From positions 51,591 through 115,590 of the forward strand of contig JBAXQM010000006.1 of the NCBI GenBank assembly GCA_037131735.1: a stretch of 64,000 bases of DNA, read 5' to 3'. Below the pieces are notes generated by a model. The model did no database searches, was not told the origin of the DNA, and was given only the letters and a program-made list of their open reading frames with translations. Position 1 is the first letter of the stretch, and each line of letters starts with the position of its first letter. The translations under genes and the position numbers were made by a program. Shown here one piece after another: positions 33,554-42,292 of this stretch. This DNA is from CAIUPE01 sp037131735 (GTDB lineage Bacteria; Pseudomonadota; Alphaproteobacteria; Rhizobiales; Beijerinckiaceae).

Positions 33554-35170
33554 TCATTCCCTCCCGATTGCGAGAGCAAGCGCCTTGACTACGGCTGCTT
33601 GGTCGTAAGTTTCCCAACGGGCAGTCACGTGTTGATCTGGCCGAATTAGGTAGACCCCACACCGGGCGGAGCCAAGATAGCGATTCTGCAGCGCGTCGTT
33701 AACGTCCAACTTGAGTATCTTTACAGTTAAGCCGTGGGCTGTCAGCGTCTCGGGCGCATTCGTGTTTATTGACATTAATGTAAAACTATCTCCTAGAGCA
33801 TTCAGGAGCCATCCATTTGGCAGAAGCGCATCAGGGCAGGGACTGCCCGGACGGCTGCGTTCAGGCATTCCTTTGACATCTGGTCCGTTCAACGGCGAAC
33901 AATCATAAATACAGGGAAGCGAAAGCCGTCCCGAATTAACAAAGGTACGCGCAAATGGAACGGTCTCGCTGAGTGCTAGAGCAGCGTTTCGAAATAACTT
34001 CGAGATGGCACTCTTCGGCGTAATGAAGTCGGTTGAGCGGGTGGAGTTTAATATATTTTCATCGGCTCCGTGAACCCGCTCCTTGTCGTAGCTGTCAAGC
34101 AGACTTTCCGGAGCCGTACCAGCGATCACAAGGGCTAGTTTCCAGGCAAGATTTTCGGCATCTTGTATGCCTGAATTTGCACCGCGTGCGCCAAAGGGAG
34201 AAACTTGATGAGCGGCATCACCTGCAAAGAGTACGCGGCCGTGCTTGAACTTTTCCATTCTGCGGCATTGGAAAGTGTAGATGGAGCACCAGTCGAGCTC
34301 ATAGGGAACATTTGGGCCTAGCATTGCATCGACACGTGCCTTGATGCGGTCCGGTTCGAGTTCCTTCACGCGGTCGATGTTCCAACCGAGCTGGAAGTCG
34401 ATGCGCCAGATATCGTCAGGTTGTTTGTGTAATAAAGCACTTTCCCCAGACTTGAAATGCGGCTCGAACCAGAACCAGCGTTCCGTTGGAAAGTCAGCTT
34501 TCATCTTTACGTCAGCGATAAGGAAATTATCTTCGAACACACGGCCTTCAAAGCCGAGTCCAAGCACGTTACGAACTGGTGAACGCGCACCATCGCATGC
34601 GATCAACCATTGCGCTTCAAGCTTGTAGGCGCCATCTGGCGTCGTTATGTCGAGCAGTACGTGGTCTCTAGTTGGGGTGATGTTGTCTACGCGGTTTTTG
34701 CCGCGGATCTCGATTTGAGCACCATGCTTTCGCGCGCTATCGATGGCGTCATATAGGAAGTGTTCGAACCAGGGCTGTTGGAGGTTAATAAAGGCGGGAA
34801 GGGCATGACCATCTTCTGCAAGAAGGTTGAATTCGTAGAGCAATCGATCATCGTGAAAGACCTTGCCAACGTTCCACTGGACTCCCTTGTCTAGCATGGG
34901 TTTCACGGCGCCGAGTCGGTCGCAAATTTCAAGAGTGCGTTTGGCAAAGCATAGAGCTCGGCTTCCTAGGCCCGGACCCTCGTGGTCGTCGAGCACAACC
35001 ACCTGTACACCACGCCTGCCAAGATCGAGAGCTGTTGCAAGACCTACTGGGCCACCTCCTGCGATGACCACTTTATGGCGCGCAGGAGAATTAGCGTCTT
35101 GGTCGGCCGATCGGTTGTATGGGTAAAGCCGGAAGGCCAAGGTGTAGCGATCCGGTACTAGCTCGTTCAT
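33554..35170 (-). CDS. FAD-dependent aromatic hydroxylase (MhpA/PheA class)
   Basis: A 538-residue group A flavin monooxygenase. It has the dinucleotide fold VVIAGGGPVGLATALDLG near 34-51, the DG motif LIACDGARSPVRNVLG near 188-203, and the FAD-ribityl motif VLFAGDAAHQVSPFGARG near 315-332. A C-terminal thioredoxin-like region covers about 440-538. It resembles 3-(3-hydroxyphenyl)propionate and phenol hydroxylases. In a homogentisate cluster a ring hydroxylase of this kind plausibly makes homogentisate from 3-hydroxyphenylacetate; that substrate is inference. A small DUF2783 gene overlaps its end. Confidence 0.9.
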   Translation of the reverse strand: MNELVPDRYTLAFRLYPYNRSADQDANSPARHKVVIAGGGPVGLATALDLGRRGVQVVVLDDHEGPGLGSRALCFAKRTLEICDRLGAVKPMLDKGVQWNVGKVFHDDRLLYEFNLLAEDGHALPAFINLQQPWFEHFLYDAIDSARKHGAQIEIRGKNRVDNITPTRDHVLLDITTPDGAYKLEAQWLIACDGARSPVRNVLGLGFEGRVFEDNFLIADVKMKADFPTERWFWFEPHFKSGESALLHKQPDDIWRIDFQLGWNIDRVKELEPDRIKARVDAMLGPNVPYELDWCSIYTFQCRRMEKFKHGRVLFAGDAAHQVSPFGARGANSGIQDAENLAWKLALVIAGTAPESLLDSYDKERVHGADENILNSTRSTDFITPKSAISKLFRNAALALSETVPFARTFVNSGRLSLPCIYDCSPLNGPDVKGMPERSRPGSPCPDALLPNGWLLNALGDSFTLMSINTNAPETLTAHGLTVKILKLDVNDALQNRYLGSARCGVYLIRPDQHVTARWETYDQAAVVKALALAIGRE

Positions 35171-35191
35171 TGTACATCCCTCACAGCCACT

Positions 35192-36157
35192 TCAGCCTTG
35201 AAGCGCGGTCCACATTTCGACGTCGCGTTGTGCAGTCCAGATGCGCGGATGATGGATGCCTCGGGCTTCGTCATAGGCCCGCGAAACGTTGAACGGCAAG
35301 CAGTGCTCATAGATTGCGTAGTCCTTGAATTTTGGATCGCATTCTGCGCGCATCGCGTCCCAGGCTTCCTTTAGTGATCCGCCGCGAACGGCAACACGCG
35401 CAACGGGCCTGTAAGTTGACTCAATGAAATCCTTGGTCCGATCCAATGCACCATTGACCGAAGTGCGGCCGATTACAACGTCGCCACGTCCCGGCGCTAT
35501 GGCATCTAGGTCAAAAGAACGCACTGCTTCTAAGGTGTTGCTCCAGTCGGAAAAATGACCATCTCCACAATAGCAGGCGGAGTGTGCTTCTACGATATCA
35601 CCGGTGAACATGACATTCTGGTCCGGTACATGAATAACCGAGTCGCCTGCAGTGTGGGCTCGGCCAAGTTGCATGATGTCTACGCGGCGCTTGCCGAGCC
35701 AGACAGTCATCTTGCCGTTGAACGTTGTGGTTGGCCAAGTTAGACCGGGAATGCTCTCATGCCCCTCAAACAAACGCGGAAAGCGTTGGAATTCGCTGTC
35801 CCAGTCCTCCTGTCCGCGTTCGGCGACCATGTTTCGTGCAGCTTCGGACATAATAATCTGATTAGCTTTGAATGCGGAAGCACCAAGTACGCGGACTGCA
35901 TGGTAGTGTGTGAGTACGACATGCGTGATAGGTTTGTCCGTAACTGTGCGAATATAGTCGATCACTTTCTGAGCTAGTCGCGGTGTTGCTTGGGCTTCAA
36001 CGACCATGACGCTGTGATCGCCAATGATAACGCCCGAGTTCGGATCGCCTTCAGCCGTGAAGGCATAGAGCCCCGCGCCAATTTCAGTGAAACTTATCTT
36101 CTTTTCCGTCAGGTCGCCCTGAGATGCGAATGTCTTGGCCAATTCACGTCCTCCCAT
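35192..36157 (-). CDS. MBL-fold metallo-hydrolase with altered metal motif
   Basis: A 321-residue metallo-beta-lactamase-fold protein. The core strand is ITHVVLTHYHAVRVLGASAF near 77-96. The canonical HxHxDH reads HYHAVR, so two of the four first-motif ligands are replaced. Later ligands appear intact in GRAHTAGDSVIHVPD and VMFTGDIVEAH. It is often found beside hydroxylases of this type. The ATG at 36157 overlaps the fahA stop; a TTG at 36142 with GGGAGGA upstream is an alternative. The role in the homogentisate cluster is unclear, possibly hydrolysis of a thioester or lactone intermediate. Confidence 0.85.
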   Translation of the reverse strand: MGGRELAKTFASQGDLTEKKISFTEIGAGLYAFTAEGDPNSGVIIGDHSVMVVEAQATPRLAQKVIDYIRTVTDKPITHVVLTHYHAVRVLGASAFKANQIIMSEAARNMVAERGQEDWDSEFQRFPRLFEGHESIPGLTWPTTTFNGKMTVWLGKRRVDIMQLGRAHTAGDSVIHVPDQNVMFTGDIVEAHSACYCGDGHFSDWSNTLEAVRSFDLDAIAPGRGDVVIGRTSVNGALDRTKDFIESTYRPVARVAVRGGSLKEAWDAMRAECDPKFKDYAIYEHCLPFNVSRAYDEARGIHHPRIWTAQRDVEMWTALQG

Positions 36158-37403
36158 AAGGGTCTGTCAATGCGGGAATGACCTGTCCCGTACATTCGCC
36201 AAACCCGATCCTGTATCCATCACCTTGCGCGTAACCACGAAGGATGAGTGTGTCTTTGTCTTCAATGAAGCTGCGTGTTCCGCCAGCAATTTGGAACGGC
36301 TCTTTGCCGCCCCAGGACAGTTCCAATAGGCTACCCTGACTATTCTTAGTTGATCCTGAGATCGTCCCTGACCCAAGGAGATCACCGGTGTTCATGGCGC
36401 ATCCCGAGGTTGTGTGATGAGCCAACTGCTGAGCTGCCGAGTAATACATTTCGCGATAATTGGTTCTGCTGATAATAGTCTCAGATCCACCATCCGGTAC
36501 GAGGCTGATCTCGAGCGCGATGTCATAAAGCATTGCGCGATCCTCATGCAGGTATGGAAGCAGTGGCACTTCTCTTTTGGGGGTCGAGACCCGGAAGGGT
36601 TCAAGAGCTGTTTTCATCACGATCCAAGGTGATATCGTGGTGGCCGTGGCTTTTGCCTGAAAGGGCCCCAATGGCTGGTATTCCCAAGCCTGTATGTCAC
36701 GAGCCGACCAGTCATTCAGAAGCACGTAACCGAAAATCATATTGTCTGCCTCTGCAACTGTCACGGGGCGACCGTTAGTCGACGGTAGTGCTACCACTGC
36801 GCCCATTTCCAACTCGATGTCGAAACGGCGCGATGGGGCAAATCGCGGTACGTCGTCGCTCGGTCCCTTGACTTGCCCCCAAGGTCGCCGCACTGGAGTG
36901 CCCGAGACCACGACCGATGAAGCGCGCCCGTTATAGCCGATAGGGATGTGAAGCCAGTTAGGGGGCAGGGCATTCTCTGGCCCCCGAAACATTGCGCCAA
37001 CATTGAAGGCGTGATGACGCCCCGCATAGAAGTCCGTATACTCGGAAACCCGGAACGGAATTTTCATCTGAACCGCAGACATCGGGACAAGGAATGGCTC
37101 AATAGCACGCCTTTCGGCGCTACCCTTTGCTAGAAGTGCTGTAAGTTGTTGCCGCAGAGCGGACCATGCGTTCGAACCAGCCGCCATCAGTTTATTCCAC
37201 GCTGGCTCATCGAAAAGTGGAGCATCAAGAAGAGAAAGGAGATTCGTTTTTTCGAGCGACGAGACATCGAGGACGAAGTCGCCGATGGCAACGCAGCAAC
37301 GTGCATCTTTTCCGGACCAAAATACGCCACAGGGCAGGTTATTCAGAGGAAAGGGGTGATTTAGCTTGTTTGCTGTTTCTACCCAGCTGTAGATTAGGCT
37401 CAT
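36144..37403 (-). CDS. fahA: Fumarylacetoacetase
   Basis: About 419 residues. The active-site region VSEYTDFYAGRHHAFNVGAM has the metal aspartate and the catalytic histidine. FDIELEMGAVVALPS supplies glutamates, and LLNDWSARDIQAWEYQPLGP completes the FAH signature. It hydrolyses fumarylacetoacetate to fumarate and acetoacetate, the last step of homogentisate degradation. I start at MSLIYSW (37403); upstream codons to 37472 are in frame but lack family character. It follows hmgA by 14 bases in one operon. Confidence 0.95.
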   Translation of the reverse strand: MSLIYSWVETANKLNHPFPLNNLPCGVFWSGKDARCCVAIGDFVLDVSSLEKTNLLSLLDAPLFDEPAWNKLMAAGSNAWSALRQQLTALLAKGSAERRAIEPFLVPMSAVQMKIPFRVSEYTDFYAGRHHAFNVGAMFRGPENALPPNWLHIPIGYNGRASSVVVSGTPVRRPWGQVKGPSDDVPRFAPSRRFDIELEMGAVVALPSTNGRPVTVAEADNMIFGYVLLNDWSARDIQAWEYQPLGPFQAKATATTISPWIVMKTALEPFRVSTPKREVPLLPYLHEDRAMLYDIALEISLVPDGGSETIISRTNYREMYYSAAQQLAHHTTSGCAMNTGDLLGSGTISGSTKNSQGSLLELSWGGKEPFQIAGGTRSFIEDKDTLILRGYAQGDGYRIGFGECTGQVIPALTDPYGRT

Positions 37404-37417
37404 ATTTTTGGAAGCCC

Positions 37418-38776
37418 CTATTTCTTGACACCGGCTGTTCCGTCGAACTTTTTGTCGAGGCTGTCCCAACAATCGATGTAGTCATCCTGCAGCGGTGCGT
37501 TCTTCGCCGCCCACTCTGTGAGGTGCTGAGGAAAGCGCGTTTCAAACATGAAAGACATTGTCTCATTAAGCTTTTCGGGCTTCAGATTTGCGTTGGATGC
37601 CATTTCAAAGGCATTCCGGTCGGGTCCATGTGGCAGCATGCAATTGTGAAGACTCATACCACCGGGAACGAAACCCTTCGGCTTGGCGTCATAGATGCCA
37701 TAGATATTGCCCATTAGCTCAGACATAACATTTTTATGATACCAAGGCGGGCGAAAGCTGTTCTCAGCCACTAGCCAGCGCTCCCTGAACAGAACGAAGT
37801 CAATGTTCGCTGTCCCTTCGAGACCTGAGGGAGCAGTCAGAACCGTGAAGATAGAGGGATCCGGATGGTCAAAGAGGATCGCTCCGACAGGGCTATAGGT
37901 GCGCAAGTCATATTTGAAGGGGGCATAGTTTCCATGCCAAGCTACGACATCGAGGGGGCTATGCCCAATTGGCGTTTCATGAAACTGTCCGCACCACTTC
38001 ATAGTCACCCGTGAAGGTGCATCACGATCCTCGAATGCTGCGACTGGCGTTTTGAAATCTCGCGGATTGGCGAGGCAATTTGCACCTATTGGACCGCGGT
38101 TCGGCAGAGTAAAGGGAACACCATAATTTTCGCAGACGAAGCCGCGGCAAGGCCCTTCCAATACTTCGACGCGGTATAGGAGGCCGCGCGGGAGAATTGC
38201 AATCTCCTTGGGTTCGAGATCAATGATCCCCAGCTCTGTGCAAAAGCGCAATTTGCCTTCCTGTGGCACAACAAGAAGCTCGCCATCTGCAGAGAAGAAA
38301 TAATCGTCTCGCATCGATTGTGTTACGAGATAGACGTGTGAGGCCATGCCGCATTGGGTATTGACGTCGCCGGCCGTCGTCACCGTGCGTATCCCCGTCA
38401 CCCAGGTTAGGCAGTCTTCACCGTGCGGAACTGGATCCCAACGGTACTGGCCAAGACTAAGCACGTCGGGGAGAATATGGGGTGCAGACTTCCAGTAAGG
38501 TACGTTGATCTTATGGAATCGTTTGGTGTGCTTGACGCTCGGTCGAATACGGTAGCACCAGGTACGCTCCGGGTGAGGCTTGGTGAAAGCGGAACCCGAG
38601 AGCTGTTCTGCATAAAGACCATAGTTGCACTTCTGGGGACTGTTTTGGCCATGAGGCAAAGCGCCCGGGAGCGCCTCGGTTTCGAAGTCATTAGCAAAGC
38701 CTGGCATGTAGCCTTTTGTAGTGCTTGTATTTGATGAGGCTTGGACCATGCCGTCCAGTCGTGTGTGAGTATTCAT
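37418..38776 (-). CDS. hmgA: Homogentisate 1,2-dioxygenase
   Basis: A 452-residue Fe(II) dioxygenase that opens homogentisate to maleylacetoacetate. The N-terminal GYMPGFANDFETEALPGALP is diagnostic, and ligands lie in PPWYHKNVMSELMGNIYG (His, Glu) and MSLHNCMLPHGPD (His). The start MNTHTRLDG at 38776 has GAGGAACTC upstream; a longer frame to 38824 would run through the operator. It is the first gene of the hmgA-fahA-MBL-hydroxylase unit. Confidence 0.96.
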   Translation of the reverse strand: MNTHTRLDGMVQASSNTSTTKGYMPGFANDFETEALPGALPHGQNSPQKCNYGLYAEQLSGSAFTKPHPERTWCYRIRPSVKHTKRFHKINVPYWKSAPHILPDVLSLGQYRWDPVPHGEDCLTWVTGIRTVTTAGDVNTQCGMASHVYLVTQSMRDDYFFSADGELLVVPQEGKLRFCTELGIIDLEPKEIAILPRGLLYRVEVLEGPCRGFVCENYGVPFTLPNRGPIGANCLANPRDFKTPVAAFEDRDAPSRVTMKWCGQFHETPIGHSPLDVVAWHGNYAPFKYDLRTYSPVGAILFDHPDPSIFTVLTAPSGLEGTANIDFVLFRERWLVAENSFRPPWYHKNVMSELMGNIYGIYDAKPKGFVPGGMSLHNCMLPHGPDRNAFEMASNANLKPEKLNETMSFMFETRFPQHLTEWAAKNAPLQDDYIDCWDSLDKKFDGTAGVKK

Positions 38777-38808
38777 AGGGAGTTCCTCAACCAGAAGCTC
38801 CTCCGATA

Positions 38809-38828
38809 TTAGTTGCGAATGCAACTAA
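38809..38828. promoter_or_regulatory. Probable MarR operator ahead of hmgA
   Basis: TTAGTTGC-GAAT-GCAACTAA is a perfect 20-base inverted repeat about 33 bases upstream of the hmgA start. The arm length and short spacer are typical of MarR sites, and a MarR gene lies in the same cluster. A second perfect copy near the MarR gene was not found. Confidence 0.75.
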
Positions 38829-39441
38829 GTCAAGCTATTATTTAAATCGACTCTAAGAGGACTTTTCTCAAGTAATTTCAGTTTGTGTAGCGGCTCTCCA
38901 GCATCAAAAAATGTTGGATAAGATAGTTTTTTATCTGTCATTTGATCGGATAAATGACCCATTTGATTTACCAATGGGGAAGCAAGAAATCTTCGGATAT
39001 AATTCAAACAATCTCCAGCGTTTCGTGGCTAAAGGTTTGGGAACGGGACAAAAGAGAATGGATAGCCATTGAATGATTTGTTGATGACGCGAGGCGCGAT
39101 GGATCGTATAATGAAGATATTTTTGAATCGCTGCGGGTAGGTGTCGTCGCTTGAATGATCGTTACGAAGTGAGGTCTTTATACTACTCGCATGCGAGCAT
39201 GCATCGCATATACAAAATTAGGATTGCGAAATGTAATTGAACAAGATGACCCGTAGTAACTTGAGCGATAGACCGAGACGAGGCTGCGTAAAAGTGTTTG
39301 GGTGTTCTTTAAGATGCTCTCCGGCGGGAGATTGGTTTTGGACTTAAGCGTTCGATCCAATGATTCTAACCGGATTTTTTAGTTAATCGCCCGCTTATCG
39401 TTTAATGACATTGACATAGAATTACTTTGTTAGTACGTTAT
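38829..39441. other. Intergenic stretch with no recognised gene
   Basis: About 600 bases between the hmgA promoter and the next operon. Short open frames on both strands lack family features and ribosome sites. The composition is AT-rich and irregular. The right part leads into the AT-rich promoter of the gene at 39505. Degenerate transposon sequence may be present but I cannot identify it. Confidence 0.5.
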
Positions 39442-39467
39442 TCGTAATATATTATGTAATACGTAAT
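39442..39467. promoter_or_regulatory. CGTAAT direct-repeat operator 1 (candidate IclR site)
   Basis: CGTAAT occurs at 39443-39448 and 39462-39467, a 19-base period, with a central ATTATGTAAT. The same motif and the same period occur ahead of the transporter operon and IclR gene at 48753-48777. The site lies about 38 bases upstream of the start at 39505. Confidence 0.65.
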
Positions 39468-39504
39468 TATTTATCGTCACAAGCATGTAATGGAGACTGC
39501 GGCC

Positions 39505-40503
39505 ATGCAAGACACGCGAATTATCATCTTCGGCGTCGGTTCTGTCGGAAAGGAGGTTGTGCGTGCTTTGATGACTAAAAAGGGTTTGCAAATCGTCGGG
39601 GCGTTGGACAAGGGGCCAATTGCAGGTCGCGACCTAGGCGACGTTGTAGGCCTCGGTCGCAAACTAGGAGTTATTATAACGAACGATGAAGACTCGCTGT
39701 TTGCGGGCACCAAGGCGGATGTTCTAATCCACACGACTACGACCCGTGTCTCCGAAACGTACGAGCAACTGCAAAAACCAATAGCAGCGGGTATCAACGT
39801 GATCACCGCGGCCGAAGAGCTTTCAAGTCCAGCAACTTACGATTTTCACAATTCAAAATTGTTGGACGAATTGGCGATAAAACATAATGTCACTGTGCTT
39901 GGGACTGGCTTGTGGCCGACATATGTGGATATCGATATACCTCTTCTTCTGAGTGCGGGAAGCCGCGATGTGAAGAGCATCAAATACTGTAGGCACAGTG
40001 ACTTCCGCGCATACATGGGAAGTGTCGTGGCTAAGCACTTCGGAATGGGCGTAACCAAGGAAGTCTATGCTCAGGGTGTAAAAGATGGTGTCATTGTTGG
40101 GCACGTCGGCTTCGAAGGATCATTCGAGCGTCTCGGCCATTATTTCGATTGGAAAATTGATAAAATAACAAAGGACGAAGCACAGTTCTTCGGCCCGGAG
40201 GCTACGACGACCGGTATTCGTACGATAGCACGTGGTTGGGAGAATGGTGTTCAGCGGATTGAGATGGAGATTCATGTCTGCATTGATGAGGGCTGGGAGA
40301 CCTATGATCGGTTTGATATCGAGGCCGAAGTCCCAACCCATATGATCATTAAGCCGGCACTTTTCGGCACGGGCCCGGTCGCTAATGTACTTGTAAACCA
40401 CATACCCACCCTACTTCGGGCCAAGTCGGGATTAATGTTACGTTCGAACGTTGGCGCATTTGCGTTTGGCGGAGAAGTAGGCAAGTACCTGGGTGATCGC
40501 TAG
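39505..40503 (+). CDS. NAD(P)-dependent amine dehydrogenase-like protein (2,4-diaminopentanoate DH/DHDPR-like)
   Basis: About 332 residues. A Rossmann loop is visible in IIIFGVGSVGKEVVRALMTK near residues 5-24. The next blocks, VGALDKGPIAGRDLGDVVG and IHTTTTRVSETYEQLQKPI, resemble the dihydrodipicolinate-reductase-like superfamily that includes 2,4-diaminopentanoate dehydrogenase. The ATG at 39505 has GGAGA at proper distance; the in-frame ATG at 39490 is less likely. It overlaps the frame of the PhzF-like gene, and the three following genes are in one operon. An amino-acid or amine substrate is inferred. Confidence 0.82.
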   Translation: MQDTRIIIFGVGSVGKEVVRALMTKKGLQIVGALDKGPIAGRDLGDVVGLGRKLGVIITNDEDSLFAGTKADVLIHTTTTRVSETYEQLQKPIAAGINVITAAEELSSPATYDFHNSKLLDELAIKHNVTVLGTGLWPTYVDIDIPLLLSAGSRDVKSIKYCRHSDFRAYMGSVVAKHFGMGVTKEVYAQGVKDGVIVGHVGFEGSFERLGHYFDWKIDKITKDEAQFFGPEATTTGIRTIARGWENGVQRIEMEIHVCIDEGWETYDRFDIEAEVPTHMIIKPALFGTGPVANVLVNHIPTLLRAKSGLMLRSNVGAFAFGGEVGKYLGDR

Positions 40504-40519
40504 TCACCGAAAGTTCAGG

Positions 40520-41428
40520 ATGGAGCTCAATTTCCACACACTTGACGTATTCACGACCGATCGATTTGGCGGCAATCCTTTGGCCGCTGTCCTAGGGTCT
40601 GATGATCTGTCAACTGAGCAGATGCAGGTCATTGCGCGAGAATTTAATCTTGCCGAGACGATCTTTGTAAGAAAGCCAAAGGACCCCGCGAATACGGCCA
40701 GTGTGCGAATCTTCTTTCCCACCGACGAAATATCCTTTGCAGGGCATCCGACGATCGGCTGTGCTATCCTTCTGGCTGAAAAGTTGAAGGGTGTGGACGA
40801 ACCGTTCGAGACCGAGATCCTTTTGGAAGAAGTTGCGGGGCTGGTCTCTGTCAAAGTTCGTAAAGACAGGGGCGCAACCTGGGCGCAGTTCACTGCGCCG
40901 ATCGTCCCCTATTCCGTCCCGAGGGTGCTGCCCTCGGTTCACGAAGTGGCCATCGCTCTGGACCTTGCTCTATCTGATTTATGCCCTAACGGGATGCCAC
41001 TCGGTTTACACGAAGGCGGGCCTAGGTTCTTATATTTACCAATCACGTCTCGTGAGGCCTTGGCTCGTGCGCGTCCGCAAGAGCCACAATGGTCCAACAT
41101 TCTGAACGCCCTGGGAGCGGTCGGCGGTTATCTTTATGCTAGGGGCGGCCAAACACCCAGCACTGACTTTGCAACTCGGATGTTCAATCCTTCGGGTGAA
41201 GGCATCGAGGATCCGGCGACGGGTTCAGCGGCGGCCCTTTTTGCCTCTCAACTGCACAAGGTGACCAGCCTGAAAGATGGCACGCATATATTCCGGCTAG
41301 AGCAAGGCTACGAAATGGGACGGCCCTCTGACATTCAGATGGAAGCGGATGTTACGGGCGGTAAACTTGTTGCGGTGCGTGTAGCAGGAAGTGCTGTTCG
41401 GGTGATGGAAGGGCAGCTTTCCCTATAA
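40520..41428 (+). CDS. PhzF-family isomerase/epimerase
   Basis: About 302 residues with the duplicated diaminopimelate-epimerase fold of PhzF. Visible: FHTLDVFTTDRFGGNPLAAV at the start, the catalytic glutamate in FNLAETIFV (near 46), ISFAGHPTIGCAILL near 75, and GEGIEDPATGSAAALFASQL near 225-245. It probably isomerises or racemises a small acid. The start at 40520 (MELNFHTLDVF) is chosen because AGGATGG precedes it. It lies between the dehydrogenase and RidA genes. Confidence 0.9.
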   Translation: MELNFHTLDVFTTDRFGGNPLAAVLGSDDLSTEQMQVIAREFNLAETIFVRKPKDPANTASVRIFFPTDEISFAGHPTIGCAILLAEKLKGVDEPFETEILLEEVAGLVSVKVRKDRGATWAQFTAPIVPYSVPRVLPSVHEVAIALDLALSDLCPNGMPLGLHEGGPRFLYLPITSREALARARPQEPQWSNILNALGAVGGYLYARGGQTPSTDFATRMFNPSGEGIEDPATGSAAALFASQLHKVTSLKDGTHIFRLEQGYEMGRPSDIQMEADVTGGKLVAVRVAGSAVRVMEGQLSL

Positions 41429-41447
41429 GGAAACTAGGGGAGGATCT

Positions 41448-41909
41448 ATGAGCGCAGAGGCCAGATTGAAGGACTTGGGGATAACCCTTCCTGAAGTGCC
41501 GGGACCGATTGGTAATTTCGTACCTGGAGTTCTGCATAATGGGCTTCTCTACATGTCTGGCGAGGGGCCGCAAATCGATTTTCAGACTTCGGCTACGGGT
41601 GTGGTTGGTAAGGACGTGAGTATCGAAGAAGCATATCAACATGCGCGCCTGACGGGCCTCGCCATGTTGTCTTCGGTGCGGAGGATACTGGGATCGCTCG
41701 ATCGGATCGAGCGGCTTCTTTCTGTGCTTGGCATGGTCAATGCTGTTCCAGATTTTATACACCATCCCAAGGTGATGAATGGTTTTTCGGACTTGATGGT
41801 CCAACTTCTTGGTGAAAACGGTCGACATGCGCGAGCTGCCGTGGGTATGGGGTCGCTTCCCGACGGAATCACGGTCGAAGTCACCGCGATATTTGCAATT
41901 AGACCCTGA
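41448..41909 (+). CDS. RidA family protein
   Basis: A 153-residue RidA/YjgF-like protein: IGNFVPGVLHNGLLYMSGEG near residues 22-41, the central helix AYQHARLTGLAMLSSVRRIL and the C-terminal ARAAVGMGSLPDGITVEVTA. RidA proteins hydrolyse reactive enamine/imine intermediates formed by amino-acid enzymes. That fits an operon with an amine dehydrogenase-like protein. GGGGAGG lies upstream. The following M20 gene is truncated after 13 bases of spacing. Confidence 0.93.
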   Translation: MSAEARLKDLGITLPEVPGPIGNFVPGVLHNGLLYMSGEGPQIDFQTSATGVVGKDVSIEEAYQHARLTGLAMLSSVRRILGSLDRIERLLSVLGMVNAVPDFIHHPKVMNGFSDLMVQLLGENGRHARAAVGMGSLPDGITVEVTAIFAIRP

Positions 41910-41922
41910 GGCGGAACTAGCC

Positions 41923-42155
41923 ATGCACGATGAATGGTTGAGAGCCAACCACCCCCGCTTCACCAAAATTAGGCGCGATCTGCATCAGCACCCCGAGTTA
42001 GAATTTTCAAAATACCGTACTAGTGCCTTTGTGGCGCAAAAACTGGCACGGTTCGGTTATGAGGTCACGACTGGCATAGCAAAGACCGGCGTTGTGGGCA
42101 GCTTGAAGCGAGGTAATGGCAACCGAGCCATTGCGATCCGAGCCGACGGGGCGTG
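41923..42155 (+). pseudogene. Truncated M20-family amidohydrolase (N-terminal part)
   Basis: From the ATG at 41923 the frame gives FTKIRRDLHQHPELEFSKYR, AQKLARFGYEVTTGIAKTG and GNRAIAIRADGA, the start of a hippurate hydrolase/peptidase M20 protein. The family then expects a metal-binding Asp and a long catalytic domain, but after about 75 codons the sequence turns into the end of a permease gene. The metal-site residues are missing, so it cannot be active. The join marks the left edge of the GC-richer mosaic block. Confidence 0.83.
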
Positions 42156-42159
42156 TTTG

Positions 42160-42280
42160 CTACGGGATCGAACTGAACCCGGCCTACACGGCTGTCGCGA
42201 CATTGATGATCCTCTTTTCGACCGCCTTGTTTATCCTGATGCAGCGCCTGCAGCGCCGTGCCCGTCCGCAACAGAAGTAA
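42160..42280 (+). pseudogene. C-terminal fragment of a PotC-like permease
   Basis: The plus-strand frame ending at the TAA at 42278-42280 reads LNPAYTAVATLMILFSTALF and ILMQRLQRRARPQQK. The intact permease at 54128-54928 ends TPAYTSVATLMILFSTASFI and LMQRLQRKAKAHQKK, so this is the tail of a close homologue from another cluster. Codon use is GC-richer here than in the intact copy. It is joined at its left to the M20 fragment and followed 12 bases later by the EamA gene. Confidence 0.85.
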
Positions 42281-42292
42281 GGAACCCCAGTA

